Origin: Paenibacillus lupini
GTDB lineage: Bacteria > Bacillota > Bacilli > Paenibacillales > Paenibacillaceae
Assembly: GCF_011761355.1 (NCBI RefSeq)
Contig: NZ_JAASRW010000007.1
Coordinates: 186,001 to 250,000, forward strand
Direction: 5' to 3'
Length of the DNA stretch: 64,000 nt
The notes beneath the pieces are model-generated. The model was not told where the DNA came from, did no database searches, and saw nothing but the letters and a program-made list of their open reading frames with translations. Shown piece by piece: positions 7,275-15,438 of this stretch (the stretch's first letter is position 1; each line of letters opens with the position of its first letter). The position numbers and the translations under genes were made by a program.

Positions 7275-9419
7275 TTAAGCTTGTTCTTGTTCCTGCTCTT
7301 TTACCTGTTCATTCTCATTCTCATGCTCTAGCTCGTTCTCGTCTTCCAGAATCTCTTCTGAATAATCACAGGACGGACACAGCAGCTTTGCACCACTGCG
7401 GTTCCTCTTCTCGACGAGCATTGATTCGCAATTCGGGCAAGGCTTATTCGTTGGTTTATCCCAAGATACATAGTCGCAGGTTGGATATGTATCACAGCCG
7501 TAGAAGATCCTTCCCTTTTTACTGCGGCGTTCAATGATTTTGCCTTTCGCGCATTTCGGACAAGTGACACCGATATCCTTCACGATTGGCTTCGTATTCC
7601 GGCAATCCGGGAACCCTGAGCAGGCAAGAAATTTACCGAATCGTCCCATTTTATAAACCAAATGGCGGCCACATTTCTCACAGAGCTCATCCGAAACCTC
7701 GTCCTGGATCTCGATCTCCTTCATTTCCTCTTCGGCAACCTCAAGCCGCTTCTCAAAGGATTCATAGAAGGAAGAAAGCACTTTAACCCAATCTTCCATA
7801 CCGTCTTCCACATGGTCAAGGTCGGATTCCATCTTCGCCGTAAACTCTGAATCCAGAATTTCAGGGAAGAACTCCTCCATTAATTGATTGACCAAATCAC
7901 CAAGCTCGGTTGGAATAAACTTCTTCTCCTCAATCGCCACGTAACCGCGCTTTTGAATCGTTTCAAGGGTTGGTGCGTACGTGCTTGGACGTCCGATGCC
8001 AAGTTCCTCCAGCGTCCTAACTAGCCTTGCCTCTGAAAAACGCGGCGGTGGTTGGGTGAAATGCTGTTTCGGTTCAATGGAATCGGAATAAACCACATCA
8101 CCAACAGCAAACGGAGGAAGGAATTTATGCTCTTCCACTGTCCCGTCGTCATTACCCTCCACATACACTTTCATGAAGCCGGCGAATTTGATTTTGGAAC
8201 CGTTCGCCCGGAAGGTTACTTCTCCCGATTTCATGTCCACTGTCATCGTATCGAGTACAGCAGAGGACATTTGGCTAGATACGAAACGTTCCCAGACCAG
8301 CTTATACAAGCGGAATTGGTCACGGCTCAAAAATGGCTTCATTGTTTCCGGATCACGAAGTATCGAAGTTGGCCGAATAGCTTCATGGGCATCCTGAGCA
8401 TTGCTGTTCTTCTTCGTATAGACACGAGGCTGTTCAGGAGAAAATGGCGCTCCATATTTGCCTGTGATATATTCCTTTGCCTCTTCCTGCGCAACAGGAG
8501 AGATCCTAGTGGAGTCCGTTCTCATATAGGTAATGAGACCAACCGTACCTTCCTTGCCAAGCTCTACGCCCTCATACAGCTGCTGTGCAACTGACATCGT
8601 TTTGGATGCACGGAAGCCCAGCTTACGAGCAGCTTCCTGCTGCAGCGAACTTGTAATAAACGGAGGAGCTGGATTACGAAGACGTTCCTTCTCTTTCACT
8701 TCGGCTACTTTAAATTCATTACCGGACAGAGCTGCAAGTATAGTCTGCATCTCCTGCTCGTTGCCAAGCTCCCGCTTTTCACCGCTAATAGAGTGATACT
8801 TCGCTTCAAATGGAACACCTTGCTGGGTTAATTGAGCTGTAATAGACCAGTACTCTTCGGGATTAAATGCTTCGATCTCATTCTCACGGTCAATAATCAG
8901 CTTCACACAAACGGATTGAACCCGGCCTGCGGATAGTCCTTTTTTGACTTTCTTCCATAATAAAGGACTGATCTTATAACCTACGAGACGGTCAAGAATC
9001 CGTCTAGCCTGTTGGGCATTAACCAGATCCATATTGATTTTGCGCGGCGTTTTGAAAGCATCCTTAACCGCCTGCTTTGTTATTTCATTAAATACGACGC
9101 GACATGTGTCTGTCTCATCCAGCTCCAAGTAATGGGCCAAATGCCATGCGATAGCTTCCCCTTCTCTATCGGGGTCGGCTGCAAGAAAGACATGTTTGAC
9201 TTTTTTGCTTGCGTCTTTTAATTCTTTTAATACACTGCCCTTACCGCGAATCGTAATATATTTTGGTTGAAAACCATTTTCTACTTCGACGCCAGTCTGA
9301 CTTTTGGGCAAATCGCGAATATGGCCCATCGATGCTTTAACGATATATTTGCTTCCCAAATATTTACCGATCGTCTTGGCTTTGGCCGGTGATTCGACGA
9401 TTACTAATGAATCTGCCAC
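7275..9419 (-). CDS. topA: TopA, DNA topoisomerase I
   Basis: Type IA topoisomerase that relaxes negatively supercoiled DNA. It is 714 residues from a GTG start with an AGGGGG site upstream. The N-terminal Toprim domain has IVESPAKAKTI and DPDREGEAIAWHL. The active-site tyrosine lies in GLITYMRTDSTRI near residue 300. Three C-terminal four-cysteine zinc motifs follow (CEKC, CPKC and CPNC pairs). The protein ends in an unusual Glu/Asn/Gln-rich tail of about 22 residues. It follows dprA by 25 nt, as in Bacillus, and probably shares its transcript. Confidence 0.96.
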   Translation of the reverse strand: MADSLVIVESPAKAKTIGKYLGSKYIVKASMGHIRDLPKSQTGVEVENGFQPKYITIRGKGSVLKELKDASKKVKHVFLAADPDREGEAIAWHLAHYLELDETDTCRVVFNEITKQAVKDAFKTPRKINMDLVNAQQARRILDRLVGYKISPLLWKKVKKGLSAGRVQSVCVKLIIDRENEIEAFNPEEYWSITAQLTQQGVPFEAKYHSISGEKRELGNEQEMQTILAALSGNEFKVAEVKEKERLRNPAPPFITSSLQQEAARKLGFRASKTMSVAQQLYEGVELGKEGTVGLITYMRTDSTRISPVAQEEAKEYITGKYGAPFSPEQPRVYTKKNSNAQDAHEAIRPTSILRDPETMKPFLSRDQFRLYKLVWERFVSSQMSSAVLDTMTVDMKSGEVTFRANGSKIKFAGFMKVYVEGNDDGTVEEHKFLPPFAVGDVVYSDSIEPKQHFTQPPPRFSEARLVRTLEELGIGRPSTYAPTLETIQKRGYVAIEEKKFIPTELGDLVNQLMEEFFPEILDSEFTAKMESDLDHVEDGMEDWVKVLSSFYESFEKRLEVAEEEMKEIEIQDEVSDELCEKCGRHLVYKMGRFGKFLACSGFPDCRNTKPIVKDIGVTCPKCAKGKIIERRSKKGRIFYGCDTYPTCDYVSWDKPTNKPCPNCESMLVEKRNRSGAKLLCPSCDYSEEILEDENELEHENENEQVKEQEQEQA

Positions 9420-9444
9420 GTTAGGCGCCCCCTCTCACTACAAG

Positions 9445-10560
9445 TTACAACGCTATATAAACTGCCCCTGGCTGTTGTTCGATTGTCCGTTTTATACATA
9501 AATTTATCAGAAGTGCGCTTAAATGTCCAAAAGGGATCATCGTGAGCTGGTGCAATCCGTTAATTGTAAGCGGACGATCCCGCAGCAGATCGATGATTTT
9601 CTGCTCCTCGGGAGTCATGCTTGCTATCTCCGAAAACGTTTTTTTGGCGGTTGTCAGGTTCTGCAGTTCCTCTTGCAGCCAGCTGTATTCTTCTAGAATA
9701 TGAGCCGCACTGCTGACAAGCTTGGCACCTTCCCGAATCAGACTGTTTGGCCCCTCGCTCTTGGGCGACGAGATTGGACCGGGAATTGCGAATACATCAC
9801 GCCCCATCTCGAGCGCCTGGTCCGCTGTAATGAGCGATCCGCTGCCTTTAGCCGCCTCCACAACAATGGTTCCTAGTGACAAGCCGGCAATGATCCGATT
9901 CCGCAGCGGAAACATGCCCGGATGCAGTGGTGAACCAATCGGTGTCTCCGATAAGACGAGCCCTTGCTCGATAATTTGCTGATAGAGTGACCGATTCTCA
10001 GCCGGATAACAGTTGTCGACAGAACTCGCCATTACAGCAATTGTGCTTCCTATGCCTCGTAATGCCGCTTCATGTGCCTTACTGTCTATCCCGCGGGCCA
10101 AACCGCTTACAACCGTTAAACCTTGCACAGATAGCTGCTCAGACAGCGAGAACGCGGTATGGCGGCCATAGGCGCTGGGATTTCTCGTTCCGACCATAGC
10201 AATGGACGGTCTTTCGAGTAATTCCAGCCTGCCGAGTGCATACAGCACCCATGGAGGCTGAGGAATTCGGCGTAAGTATTCCGGATACTCATTATCAAAA
10301 GGAGTTAGTACAGACGCTCCAAGCTCCATCGCGCGAATATATGGCATGTCTGCCTGATCAAAAGGCTCGCTCCACCTTCTTGCCGCCGTCTCTGCTTGTG
10401 CCCGCCCAAAACCGATAGCAAGCCATTCTGCTGCACTTGTGCCGTCTGAAAACTCCCAAGCTTTATGAGCAACCGCTTTCTGAACGGTATGCCAGCCAAT
10501 GCCCGAACATTCATGCAGCATGATAACCATCTGCTTACATTTATCAACATTAAGCGTCAT
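9445..10560 (-). CDS. dprA: DprA, DNA-processing protein (natural transformation)
   Basis: DprA binds incoming single-stranded DNA and loads RecA during natural transformation. The start is set at ATG 10560 (MTLNVDKCKQM), where the sequence becomes alignable to the family; AAGGAG lies upstream at a rather long spacing of 12 nt. This gives about 371 residues. The Rossmann-like core shows MVGTRNPSAYGRH, VVSGLARGIDSKAHEAAL and GTIVVEAAKGSGSLITADQAL. A C-terminal winged-helix region follows. The gene heads the dprA-topA-trmFO-hslVU-codY run and has a weak promoter candidate just upstream. Confidence 0.94.
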   Translation of the reverse strand: MTLNVDKCKQMVIMLHECSGIGWHTVQKAVAHKAWEFSDGTSAAEWLAIGFGRAQAETAARRWSEPFDQADMPYIRAMELGASVLTPFDNEYPEYLRRIPQPPWVLYALGRLELLERPSIAMVGTRNPSAYGRHTAFSLSEQLSVQGLTVVSGLARGIDSKAHEAALRGIGSTIAVMASSVDNCYPAENRSLYQQIIEQGLVLSETPIGSPLHPGMFPLRNRIIAGLSLGTIVVEAAKGSGSLITADQALEMGRDVFAIPGPISSPKSEGPNSLIREGAKLVSSAAHILEEYSWLQEELQNLTTAKKTFSEIASMTPEEQKIIDLLRDRPLTINGLHQLTMIPFGHLSALLINLCIKRTIEQQPGAVYIAL

Positions 10561-10605
10561 ATTAGCTGATCTCTCCTTATAGGAGGTCAGCCTGCATTCT
10601 TTCCT

Positions 10606-10634
10606 ATTGTGCGTTACATGGCAAAAGAATGCAA
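10606..10634 (-). promoter_or_regulatory. Weak sigma-A promoter candidate for dprA
   Basis: On the minus strand TTGCAT (10629-10634) is followed after 17 nt by CACAAT (10606-10611). Each box matches the consensus at 4 of 6 positions. It lies between the sucD terminator and the dprA start. Confidence 0.35.
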
Positions 10635-10652
10635 GTCGACCCGTTATTTTCA

Positions 10653-10700
10653 CAAAAAAAAGCAACCTTCCAAACCCTATTGGGCATTGAAAGGTTGCTT
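10653..10700 (-). terminator. Intrinsic terminator after sucD
   Basis: On the minus strand AAGCAACCTT (10691-10700) pairs with AAGGTTGCTT (10660-10669), followed by a run of T. It closes the sucCD unit. Confidence 0.9.
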
Positions 10701-10733
10701 ACCTTTAAAATATTTGTTAGATGCTTAGTACGA

Positions 10734-11675
10734 CTAGGCTTGAGCTACGCCAGTTGTACATTTTTCAAGCAAGCCTTGCTCTTCAAGAACCGATACAAGC
10801 GTAGAGCCCATGTCGGATGGAGTAGGAGCGACTTTAATACCGCATGCTTCCAAAGTCGCGATTTTTTCCGCTGCAGTACCTTTACCACCGGAAATAATTG
10901 CGCCTGCATGTCCCATACGTTTGCCTGGAGGCGCTGTAGCGCCGCCAATGAAGCCAACTACTGGTTTAGTCATGTTCGCTTTGATCCACTCAGCAGCTTC
11001 TTCTTCTGCTGTACCGCCGATCTCACCGATCATAATTACTGCATAAGTATCTGGATCTTCGTTGAAACGGTTCAAGATATCGATAAACTCGGAACCTTTT
11101 ACAGGGTCGCCGCCGATACCAACTGCCGACGATTGGCCAATGCCGCGAGTCGAAAGCTGATGAACTGCTTCGTAAGTCAGAGTTCCCGAACGGGAAACAA
11201 CGCCTACATGACCTTTTGTATGAATGTAGCCCGGCATAATGCCGATTTTGCACTCGTCAGGAGTAATAACGCCTGGGCAGTTAGGACCAATTAGAGTCGT
11301 TTTGCTGCCTTCCATGTAACGTTTTACTTTAACCATATCAAGTACTGGAATACCTTCAGTAATACAGATAACCAGATCAAGACCAGCGTCAACCGCTTCC
11401 AAAATCGAGTCAGCTGCGAATGCTGGCGGTACATAGATTACAGATGCTGTAGCACCAGTTGCTGCTACCGCTTGCTCTACTGTATTGAATACAGGAAGAG
11501 ATACAACCTTGCCGTTCTCAAGCGTAATATCGACGTTTGTGCCGCCTTTACCAGGAGTTACGCCGCCTACCATTTGAGTACCGTATTCCAATGCGCCTTT
11601 CGCATGGAACAAGCCTGTTGCGCCTGTAATCCCTTGAGTGATTACTTTTGTATCTTTATTGACCAAAATGCTCAT
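10734..11675 (-). CDS. sucD: SucD, succinyl-CoA synthetase alpha subunit
   Basis: The alpha subunit carries the CoA site and the phosphorylated histidine of the TCA-cycle enzyme that interconverts succinyl-CoA and succinate with nucleotide phosphorylation. The 313-residue protein starts MSILVNKDTKVITQGITG. It has the Rossmann CoA-binding part, GPNCPGVI, and the active-site histidine in KRMGHAGAIISGGKGTA. It is about 13 residues longer than many homologues at the C-terminus. It follows sucC by 38 nt and is closed by a strong terminator. Confidence 0.96.
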   Translation of the reverse strand: MSILVNKDTKVITQGITGATGLFHAKGALEYGTQMVGGVTPGKGGTNVDITLENGKVVSLPVFNTVEQAVAATGATASVIYVPPAFAADSILEAVDAGLDLVICITEGIPVLDMVKVKRYMEGSKTTLIGPNCPGVITPDECKIGIMPGYIHTKGHVGVVSRSGTLTYEAVHQLSTRGIGQSSAVGIGGDPVKGSEFIDILNRFNEDPDTYAVIMIGEIGGTAEEEAAEWIKANMTKPVVGFIGGATAPPGKRMGHAGAIISGGKGTAAEKIATLEACGIKVAPTPSDMGSTLVSVLEEQGLLEKCTTGVAQA

Positions 11676-11713
11676 CGAATTTCACATCCCCGTTAATGAA
11701 TTCGTACGCGTAA

Positions 11714-12874
11714 TTATTTCACGAGATTTACGATTTTTTGCGCGCCGTCTGCCATCGAGTCAGCTGCAACAATGTTCAATCCCGATTCGTTCAACATTTT
11801 TTTACCAAGCTCAACGTTAGTACCTTCCAGTCTTACAACCAGTGGACGGTCCAGACCAAGCTCTTTCGCAGCTGCAATTACGCCGTCTGCGATAACGTCA
11901 CAACGCATAATGCCGCCGAAGATATTAACGAAAATACCTTTTACGTTCTCGTCGGACAGAATGATTTTGAACGCTTCAGTAACTTTCTCTTTTGTAGCGC
12001 CGCCCCCTACGTCCAAGAAGTTGGCAGGGTCGCCGCCGTAGTATTTGATAATATCCATAGTTGCCATAGCAAGGCCTGCGCCGTTAACCATACAGCCGAT
12101 ATTGCCTTCAAGGGCGATATAGCTCAGGTCATATTTCGATGCTTCGATTTCTTTGGCATCTTCTTCTTCCAGGTCACGAAGCGCTACGATATCTTTGTGA
12201 CGGTACAGAGCGTTGGAATCGAAGTTCAGCTTAGCGTCAAGTGCCATAACATTACCGTCGCCAGTAACAACAAGCGGGTTGATCTCAGCGATCGAACAAT
12301 CTTTATCAACGAATGCTGTATAAAGTGCGATCATGAATTTAACCGCTTTGTTAACAAGCTCGTTAGGAATGTTGATTGCATAAGCCAATTTACGCGCTTG
12401 GAACACTTGCAGACCAATTGCAGGGTCAATAACTTCTTTGATGATTTTCTCTGGCGAATGAGCTGCTACTTCTTCAATCTCTGTGCCGCCCTCTTCAGAA
12501 GCCATCATTGTTACGCGACCTGTACCACGGTCAATAACAACACCTACATAGTATTCTTTCTTGATGTCGCAGCCTTGCTCGATAAGAAGACGTTTAACTT
12601 CTTTACCTTCAGGGCCAGTTTGATGAGTAACGAGCACTTTGCCAAGAATCTCGCTAGCATATGCACGAACTTCATCAATGTTTTTTGCTACTTTAACGCC
12701 GCCGGCTTTACCGCGCCCGCCTGCGTGAATTTGCGCTTTAACAACTACAACTGGGGTACCCAGTGCTTGCGCCGCCTCTACCGCTTCATCAACGGAGAAT
12801 GCTACCTTGCCTTCTGGAACAGCAACACCGTACTGTTTCAGGACCTCTTTGCCTTGATACTCATGGATATTCAT
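11714..12874 (-). CDS. sucC: SucC, succinyl-CoA synthetase beta subunit
   Basis: The ATP-grasp beta subunit binds nucleotide and succinate and pairs with SucD. The 386-residue length is standard. It starts MNIHEYQGKEVLKQYGV and carries KAQIHAGGRGKAGGV, the metal/nucleotide residues around AEINPLVVT, GCMVNGAGLAMATMD, and the C-terminal FVNIFGGIMRCDVIA. It is the first gene of the sucCD pair. An extended -10 promoter candidate lies about 60 nt upstream. Confidence 0.96.
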   Translation of the reverse strand: MNIHEYQGKEVLKQYGVAVPEGKVAFSVDEAVEAAQALGTPVVVVKAQIHAGGRGKAGGVKVAKNIDEVRAYASEILGKVLVTHQTGPEGKEVKRLLIEQGCDIKKEYYVGVVIDRGTGRVTMMASEEGGTEIEEVAAHSPEKIIKEVIDPAIGLQVFQARKLAYAINIPNELVNKAVKFMIALYTAFVDKDCSIAEINPLVVTGDGNVMALDAKLNFDSNALYRHKDIVALRDLEEEDAKEIEASKYDLSYIALEGNIGCMVNGAGLAMATMDIIKYYGGDPANFLDVGGGATKEKVTEAFKIILSDENVKGIFVNIFGGIMRCDVIADGVIAAAKELGLDRPLVVRLEGTNVELGKKMLNESGLNIVAADSMADGAQKIVNLVK

Positions 12875-12933
12875 TGTTTGAAATCCTCCATTTCACAGAC
12901 TCGACTTCAGTCATATGTACACAAACCTTAATT

Positions 12934-12962
12934 ATTGTAGCATTATTTATGCCATATTTCGA
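12934..12962 (-). promoter_or_regulatory. Candidate promoter of sucCD (extended -10)
   Basis: On the minus strand TGCTACAAT gives an extended -10 (TACAAT at 12934-12939). A weak -35, TCGAAA (12957-12962), lies 17 nt upstream. Confidence 0.4.
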
Positions 12963-13087
12963 CCCTTCGGGTTTCGGTTTTTTGATATGGATTTCATCTC
13001 AAAATGAGATTAAATACGATCAAATGGCAGGCGGACTCCTGTAGTATGCCCTATTTTTTAGAAGAATTCATACTTGTTTTTCCATTA

Positions 13088-13117
13088 TTGACAACCATAC
13101 ACTTCATCTACTATGAT
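13088..13117 (+). promoter_or_regulatory. Sigma-A promoter of the comM/yifB gene
   Basis: TTGACA (13088-13093) is followed after 18 nt by TATGAT (13112-13117). It is close to consensus and lies about 70 nt before the gene start, leaving a short leader that contains a hairpin. Confidence 0.65.
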
Positions 13118-13151
13118 GCTGTTAACAATACTTTAAAAATCGGACGTGAGG

Positions 13152-13189
13152 AAGCACCTTCATCCATTCTCTTGGGGGTGCTTTTTGTT
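13152..13189 (+). promoter_or_regulatory. Leader hairpin with T-tract covering the comM ribosome site
   Basis: GAAGCACC pairs with GGGTGCTT, extended by G-U pairs, and is followed by TTTTTGTTTTG. It has the form of an intrinsic terminator. The right arm contains the GGGGGTG ribosome site of the next gene, so the same fold could stop transcription or hide the start. Confidence 0.5.
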
Positions 13190-14746
13190 TTGTTCAGTTT
13201 CATACATAGCAGCAGTGTATTAGGTGTTGAAGGAAAGGGAATTGCCGTAGAGGTGGATATTGCTAGCGGCCTTCCGCAAGTTAGTGTTGTTGGCCTGCCG
13301 GATCCAGCCGTGAGAGAATCCGTTGAGCGGGTTAGAGCTGCAATCAAGAACAGCGGCTTCACCTTCCCTCTTGACCGTATTACCGTCAACCTTGCCCCTG
13401 CTGACCTTCGAAAAGAAGGTACTGCTTTCGACCTAGCAATTGCCGCTGGGATACTAACAGCTAGCGGACAGTTGGAAGCACGGCCTTTCAACAACACGAT
13501 GCTTATCGGTGAATTGTCGCTTAATGGCGAAGTTAAGCCCGTTCCGGGCGTTCTCGCCATGATTGAACAAGCGAAACGATCAGGCATCCGGAAAGTGCTT
13601 CTTCCACTTGCAAATGCCAAGGAAGCAGCTTGGATTACGGATATGGAATTGTACGCAATAACACAATTGAAAGATCTAGTTCTGGAGAGCAAAGGGGAGG
13701 AAGCCTGGACAGCTATCCGGTTCGACGCCGTAAGCAGCAGAGAGAACACCTCCGCTGTTGATGCTGCAGAGCATTCCGAAGTGTATGGGGATTATAGCGA
13801 TGTATACGGTCAGCAGCAGGCGAAGCGCGCACTGGTAATAGCTGCAGCAGGTAAACACAATATTATGTTTGCAGGGCCGCCTGGCACCGGTAAAACGATG
13901 ATGATCCGCCGATTGCCAGGTATACTGCCTCCACTTACGGAAGAGGAAGCTCTTGAAGTAACGAAAATATACAGTGCAGCCGGCAAACTATCCACCGATG
14001 CACAAGGCTTGATCCGTACCGCACCTTTCCGCTCGCCTCACCATACAATATCCGCCGGAGGGTTGATTGGCGGAGGTTCAGTGCCAAAACCGGGTGAAGT
14101 GACTCTTGCCCATCATGGCGTTCTCTACTTGGATGAATTGCCTGAATTCTCAAGGCAGGTGCTTGAAGTATTACGCCAGCCACTGGAGGACGGTATCGTC
14201 ACGATTGCCCGTTCAAGAGCGGTCTTTCATTTTCCAGCCAAACTGATGCTTGCTGTTTCTTTCAACCCCTGCCCTTGTGGTTATGCTGGCCATGAAACAA
14301 CAGAGAAAAGATGTACCTGCAGCGACTCCTCTATCGCCAAATATAGAAGCAAGATGTCTGGTCCGCTGCTTGACCGAATTGATATTCAGCTTGAAGTTCC
14401 TAGACCAATCGAACTCGAATCTCCTGTTAACCAGGCAGCAGCTATGAGTTCTGCGGAAATACGAACACAAGTCCTTCATGCGAGAAATCGAAGGGAACAA
14501 CGAAACACGGAGTTAGGCCTTAAGACGGATAAGCGATTATCCGGTGCCGCACTCCGGCGATCTATTCTAATGAAGGAAGCCGCATTCAGCCTGCTGGACA
14601 ATGCTCTTACCGTGCTAAATATAAGTATGCGGGCTTATGACAGAATCTTAAGGCTTTCCAGGACTATTGCGGATGTAGAAGGCTGTGAATATGTCGAGGA
14701 TGTTCATGTAGCCGAAGCCATTCAATATCGTAGATTGGACATATAA
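13190..14746 (+). CDS. comM: YifB/ComM-type Mg-chelatase-like AAA+ ATPase
   Basis: ComM-family proteins are AAA+ helicases that promote branch migration during natural transformation. The start is placed at TTG 13190 (Met-FSFIHSSSVLGVEG), because GGGGGTG lies upstream and the homologous sequence begins here; the open frame extends further upstream without similarity. The protein is about 518 residues, the usual size. The N-terminal ChlI-like domain has VDIASGLPQVSVVGLPD, Walker A is GPPGTGKT near residue 230, and a short Cys cluster lies in NPCPCGYAGHETTEKRCTC. A C-terminal Mg-chelatase domain follows. It is the only plus-strand gene between rplS and fliF. The gene symbol follows family usage. 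Confidence 0.88.
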   Translation: MFSFIHSSSVLGVEGKGIAVEVDIASGLPQVSVVGLPDPAVRESVERVRAAIKNSGFTFPLDRITVNLAPADLRKEGTAFDLAIAAGILTASGQLEARPFNNTMLIGELSLNGEVKPVPGVLAMIEQAKRSGIRKVLLPLANAKEAAWITDMELYAITQLKDLVLESKGEEAWTAIRFDAVSSRENTSAVDAAEHSEVYGDYSDVYGQQQAKRALVIAAAGKHNIMFAGPPGTGKTMMIRRLPGILPPLTEEEALEVTKIYSAAGKLSTDAQGLIRTAPFRSPHHTISAGGLIGGGSVPKPGEVTLAHHGVLYLDELPEFSRQVLEVLRQPLEDGIVTIARSRAVFHFPAKLMLAVSFNPCPCGYAGHETTEKRCTCSDSSIAKYRSKMSGPLLDRIDIQLEVPRPIELESPVNQAAAMSSAEIRTQVLHARNRREQRNTELGLKTDKRLSGAALRRSILMKEAAFSLLDNALTVLNISMRAYDRILRLSRTIADVEGCEYVEDVHVAEAIQYRRLDI

Positions 14747-14752
14747 AAGGAT

Positions 14753-14787
14753 AAAAGCGGCTTTCTATTCGTTAGAAGGCCGCTTTT
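14753..14787. terminator. Bidirectional terminator between comM and yraN
   Basis: AAAAGCGGCTTTCTA pairs with TAGAAGGCCGCTTTT. T-rich sequence follows on the plus strand. The hairpin overlaps the last codons of the convergent yraN-like gene. Confidence 0.75.
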
Positions 14788-15140
14788 ATATGTTTTATTT
14801 CGCTAATTGAGTCGTCACGTTCCATTGTTACAGCGATGACATCAAACCGCATTGGCGGATATGCCGCCTGACGCATCCGCAAATAGACTTGAGCAATTGC
14901 AGCTACCTGCTGCTGTTTGCGGCGGTCTACCGATTCCGCAGCAGTGCCAAAGCGACCTCCCGCTCGGCGGGTTCTTACTTCCACGAAGACAAGCAGGTTG
15001 TCCATTGAGGCAATGATGTCGATCTCGCCGGAACGGCAACGCCAGTTCCGTTCGATGATCATATAACCTGACTCCTCAAGGAAGGTAGTCGCTGCCTCTT
15101 CACCAGCCAACCCCGTCTGCCTTCTGCGATCCTCACTCAT
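14772..15140 (-). CDS. YraN family (UPF0102) nuclease-fold protein
   Basis: This is a small protein of the YraN family, which has a restriction-endonuclease-like fold and no settled function. The start is ATG 15140 (MSEDRRRQTGLAGEEAA), with AGGG 7 nt upstream, giving 122 residues. The family core GEIDIIASMDNLLVFVEVRTRR is present and contains the putative catalytic Asp and Glu residues; the common Lys of EVK is Arg here. The start codon overlaps the end of the YlqH-like gene by 8 nt, which suggests translational coupling. A convergent terminator covers its 3' end. Confidence 0.9.
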   Translation of the reverse strand: MSEDRRRQTGLAGEEAATTFLEESGYMIIERNWRCRSGEIDIIASMDNLLVFVEVRTRRAGGRFGTAAESVDRRKQQQVAAIAQVYLRMRQAAYPPMRFDVIAVTMERDDSISEIKHIKAAF

Positions 15141-15438
15141 CCAAATCCCTCGCTCTTTGGTCCGAACGATAAACAAAGCTTAATATCTCGGCTACTAAGG
15201 TATAGAGTTCAGGAGGAATCGACTGATCAACATCCAGCTTGGACAGCACTTCAACCAAAGATTTGTCCTGCTGTACTGGAACATCATGTTCTGCTGCCTT
15301 TTCTAGGATCTGTTCAGCCAAATGCCCTCTACCCTTTGCAACCACAATTGGAGCTTTGTTTACACCAGGTTCGTATTTTAACGCAACTGCCTTGCGTACA
15401 GATTTATTAACCTTGCTTTCTTTCTTATCCGAACTCAT
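15133..15438 (-). CDS. YlqH-like protein (FlhB cytoplasmic-domain homologue)
   Basis: The 101-residue product resembles the soluble C-terminal domain of the flagellar export switch protein FlhB, without its membrane part. The segment KYEPGVNKAPIVVAKGRG fits the family, with NKAP in place of the NPTH autocleavage site, so self-cleavage is not expected. It also has AEHDVPVQQDKSLVEVLSKLDVDQSIP. In B. subtilis the equivalent ylqH lies at the same place. Overlapping frames link it to the FliK-like gene upstream (4 nt) and the YraN-family gene downstream, so the three form one unit. Confidence 0.85.
   Translation of the reverse strand: MSSDKKESKVNKSVRKAVALKYEPGVNKAPIVVAKGRGHLAEQILEKAAEHDVPVQQDKSLVEVLSKLDVDQSIPPELYTLVAEILSFVYRSDQRARDLDE

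Noticed and set aside
11738..12931. A 397-codon plus-strand open frame opposite sucC
   Set aside because: Antisense to a clear sucC, with Cys/Phe/Asn-rich nonsense sequence and no start signal.
13004..13189. A longer comM start giving 62 extra residues
   Set aside because: The extra part has no family similarity, would begin upstream of the promoter, and the TTG at 13190 has a ribosome site.
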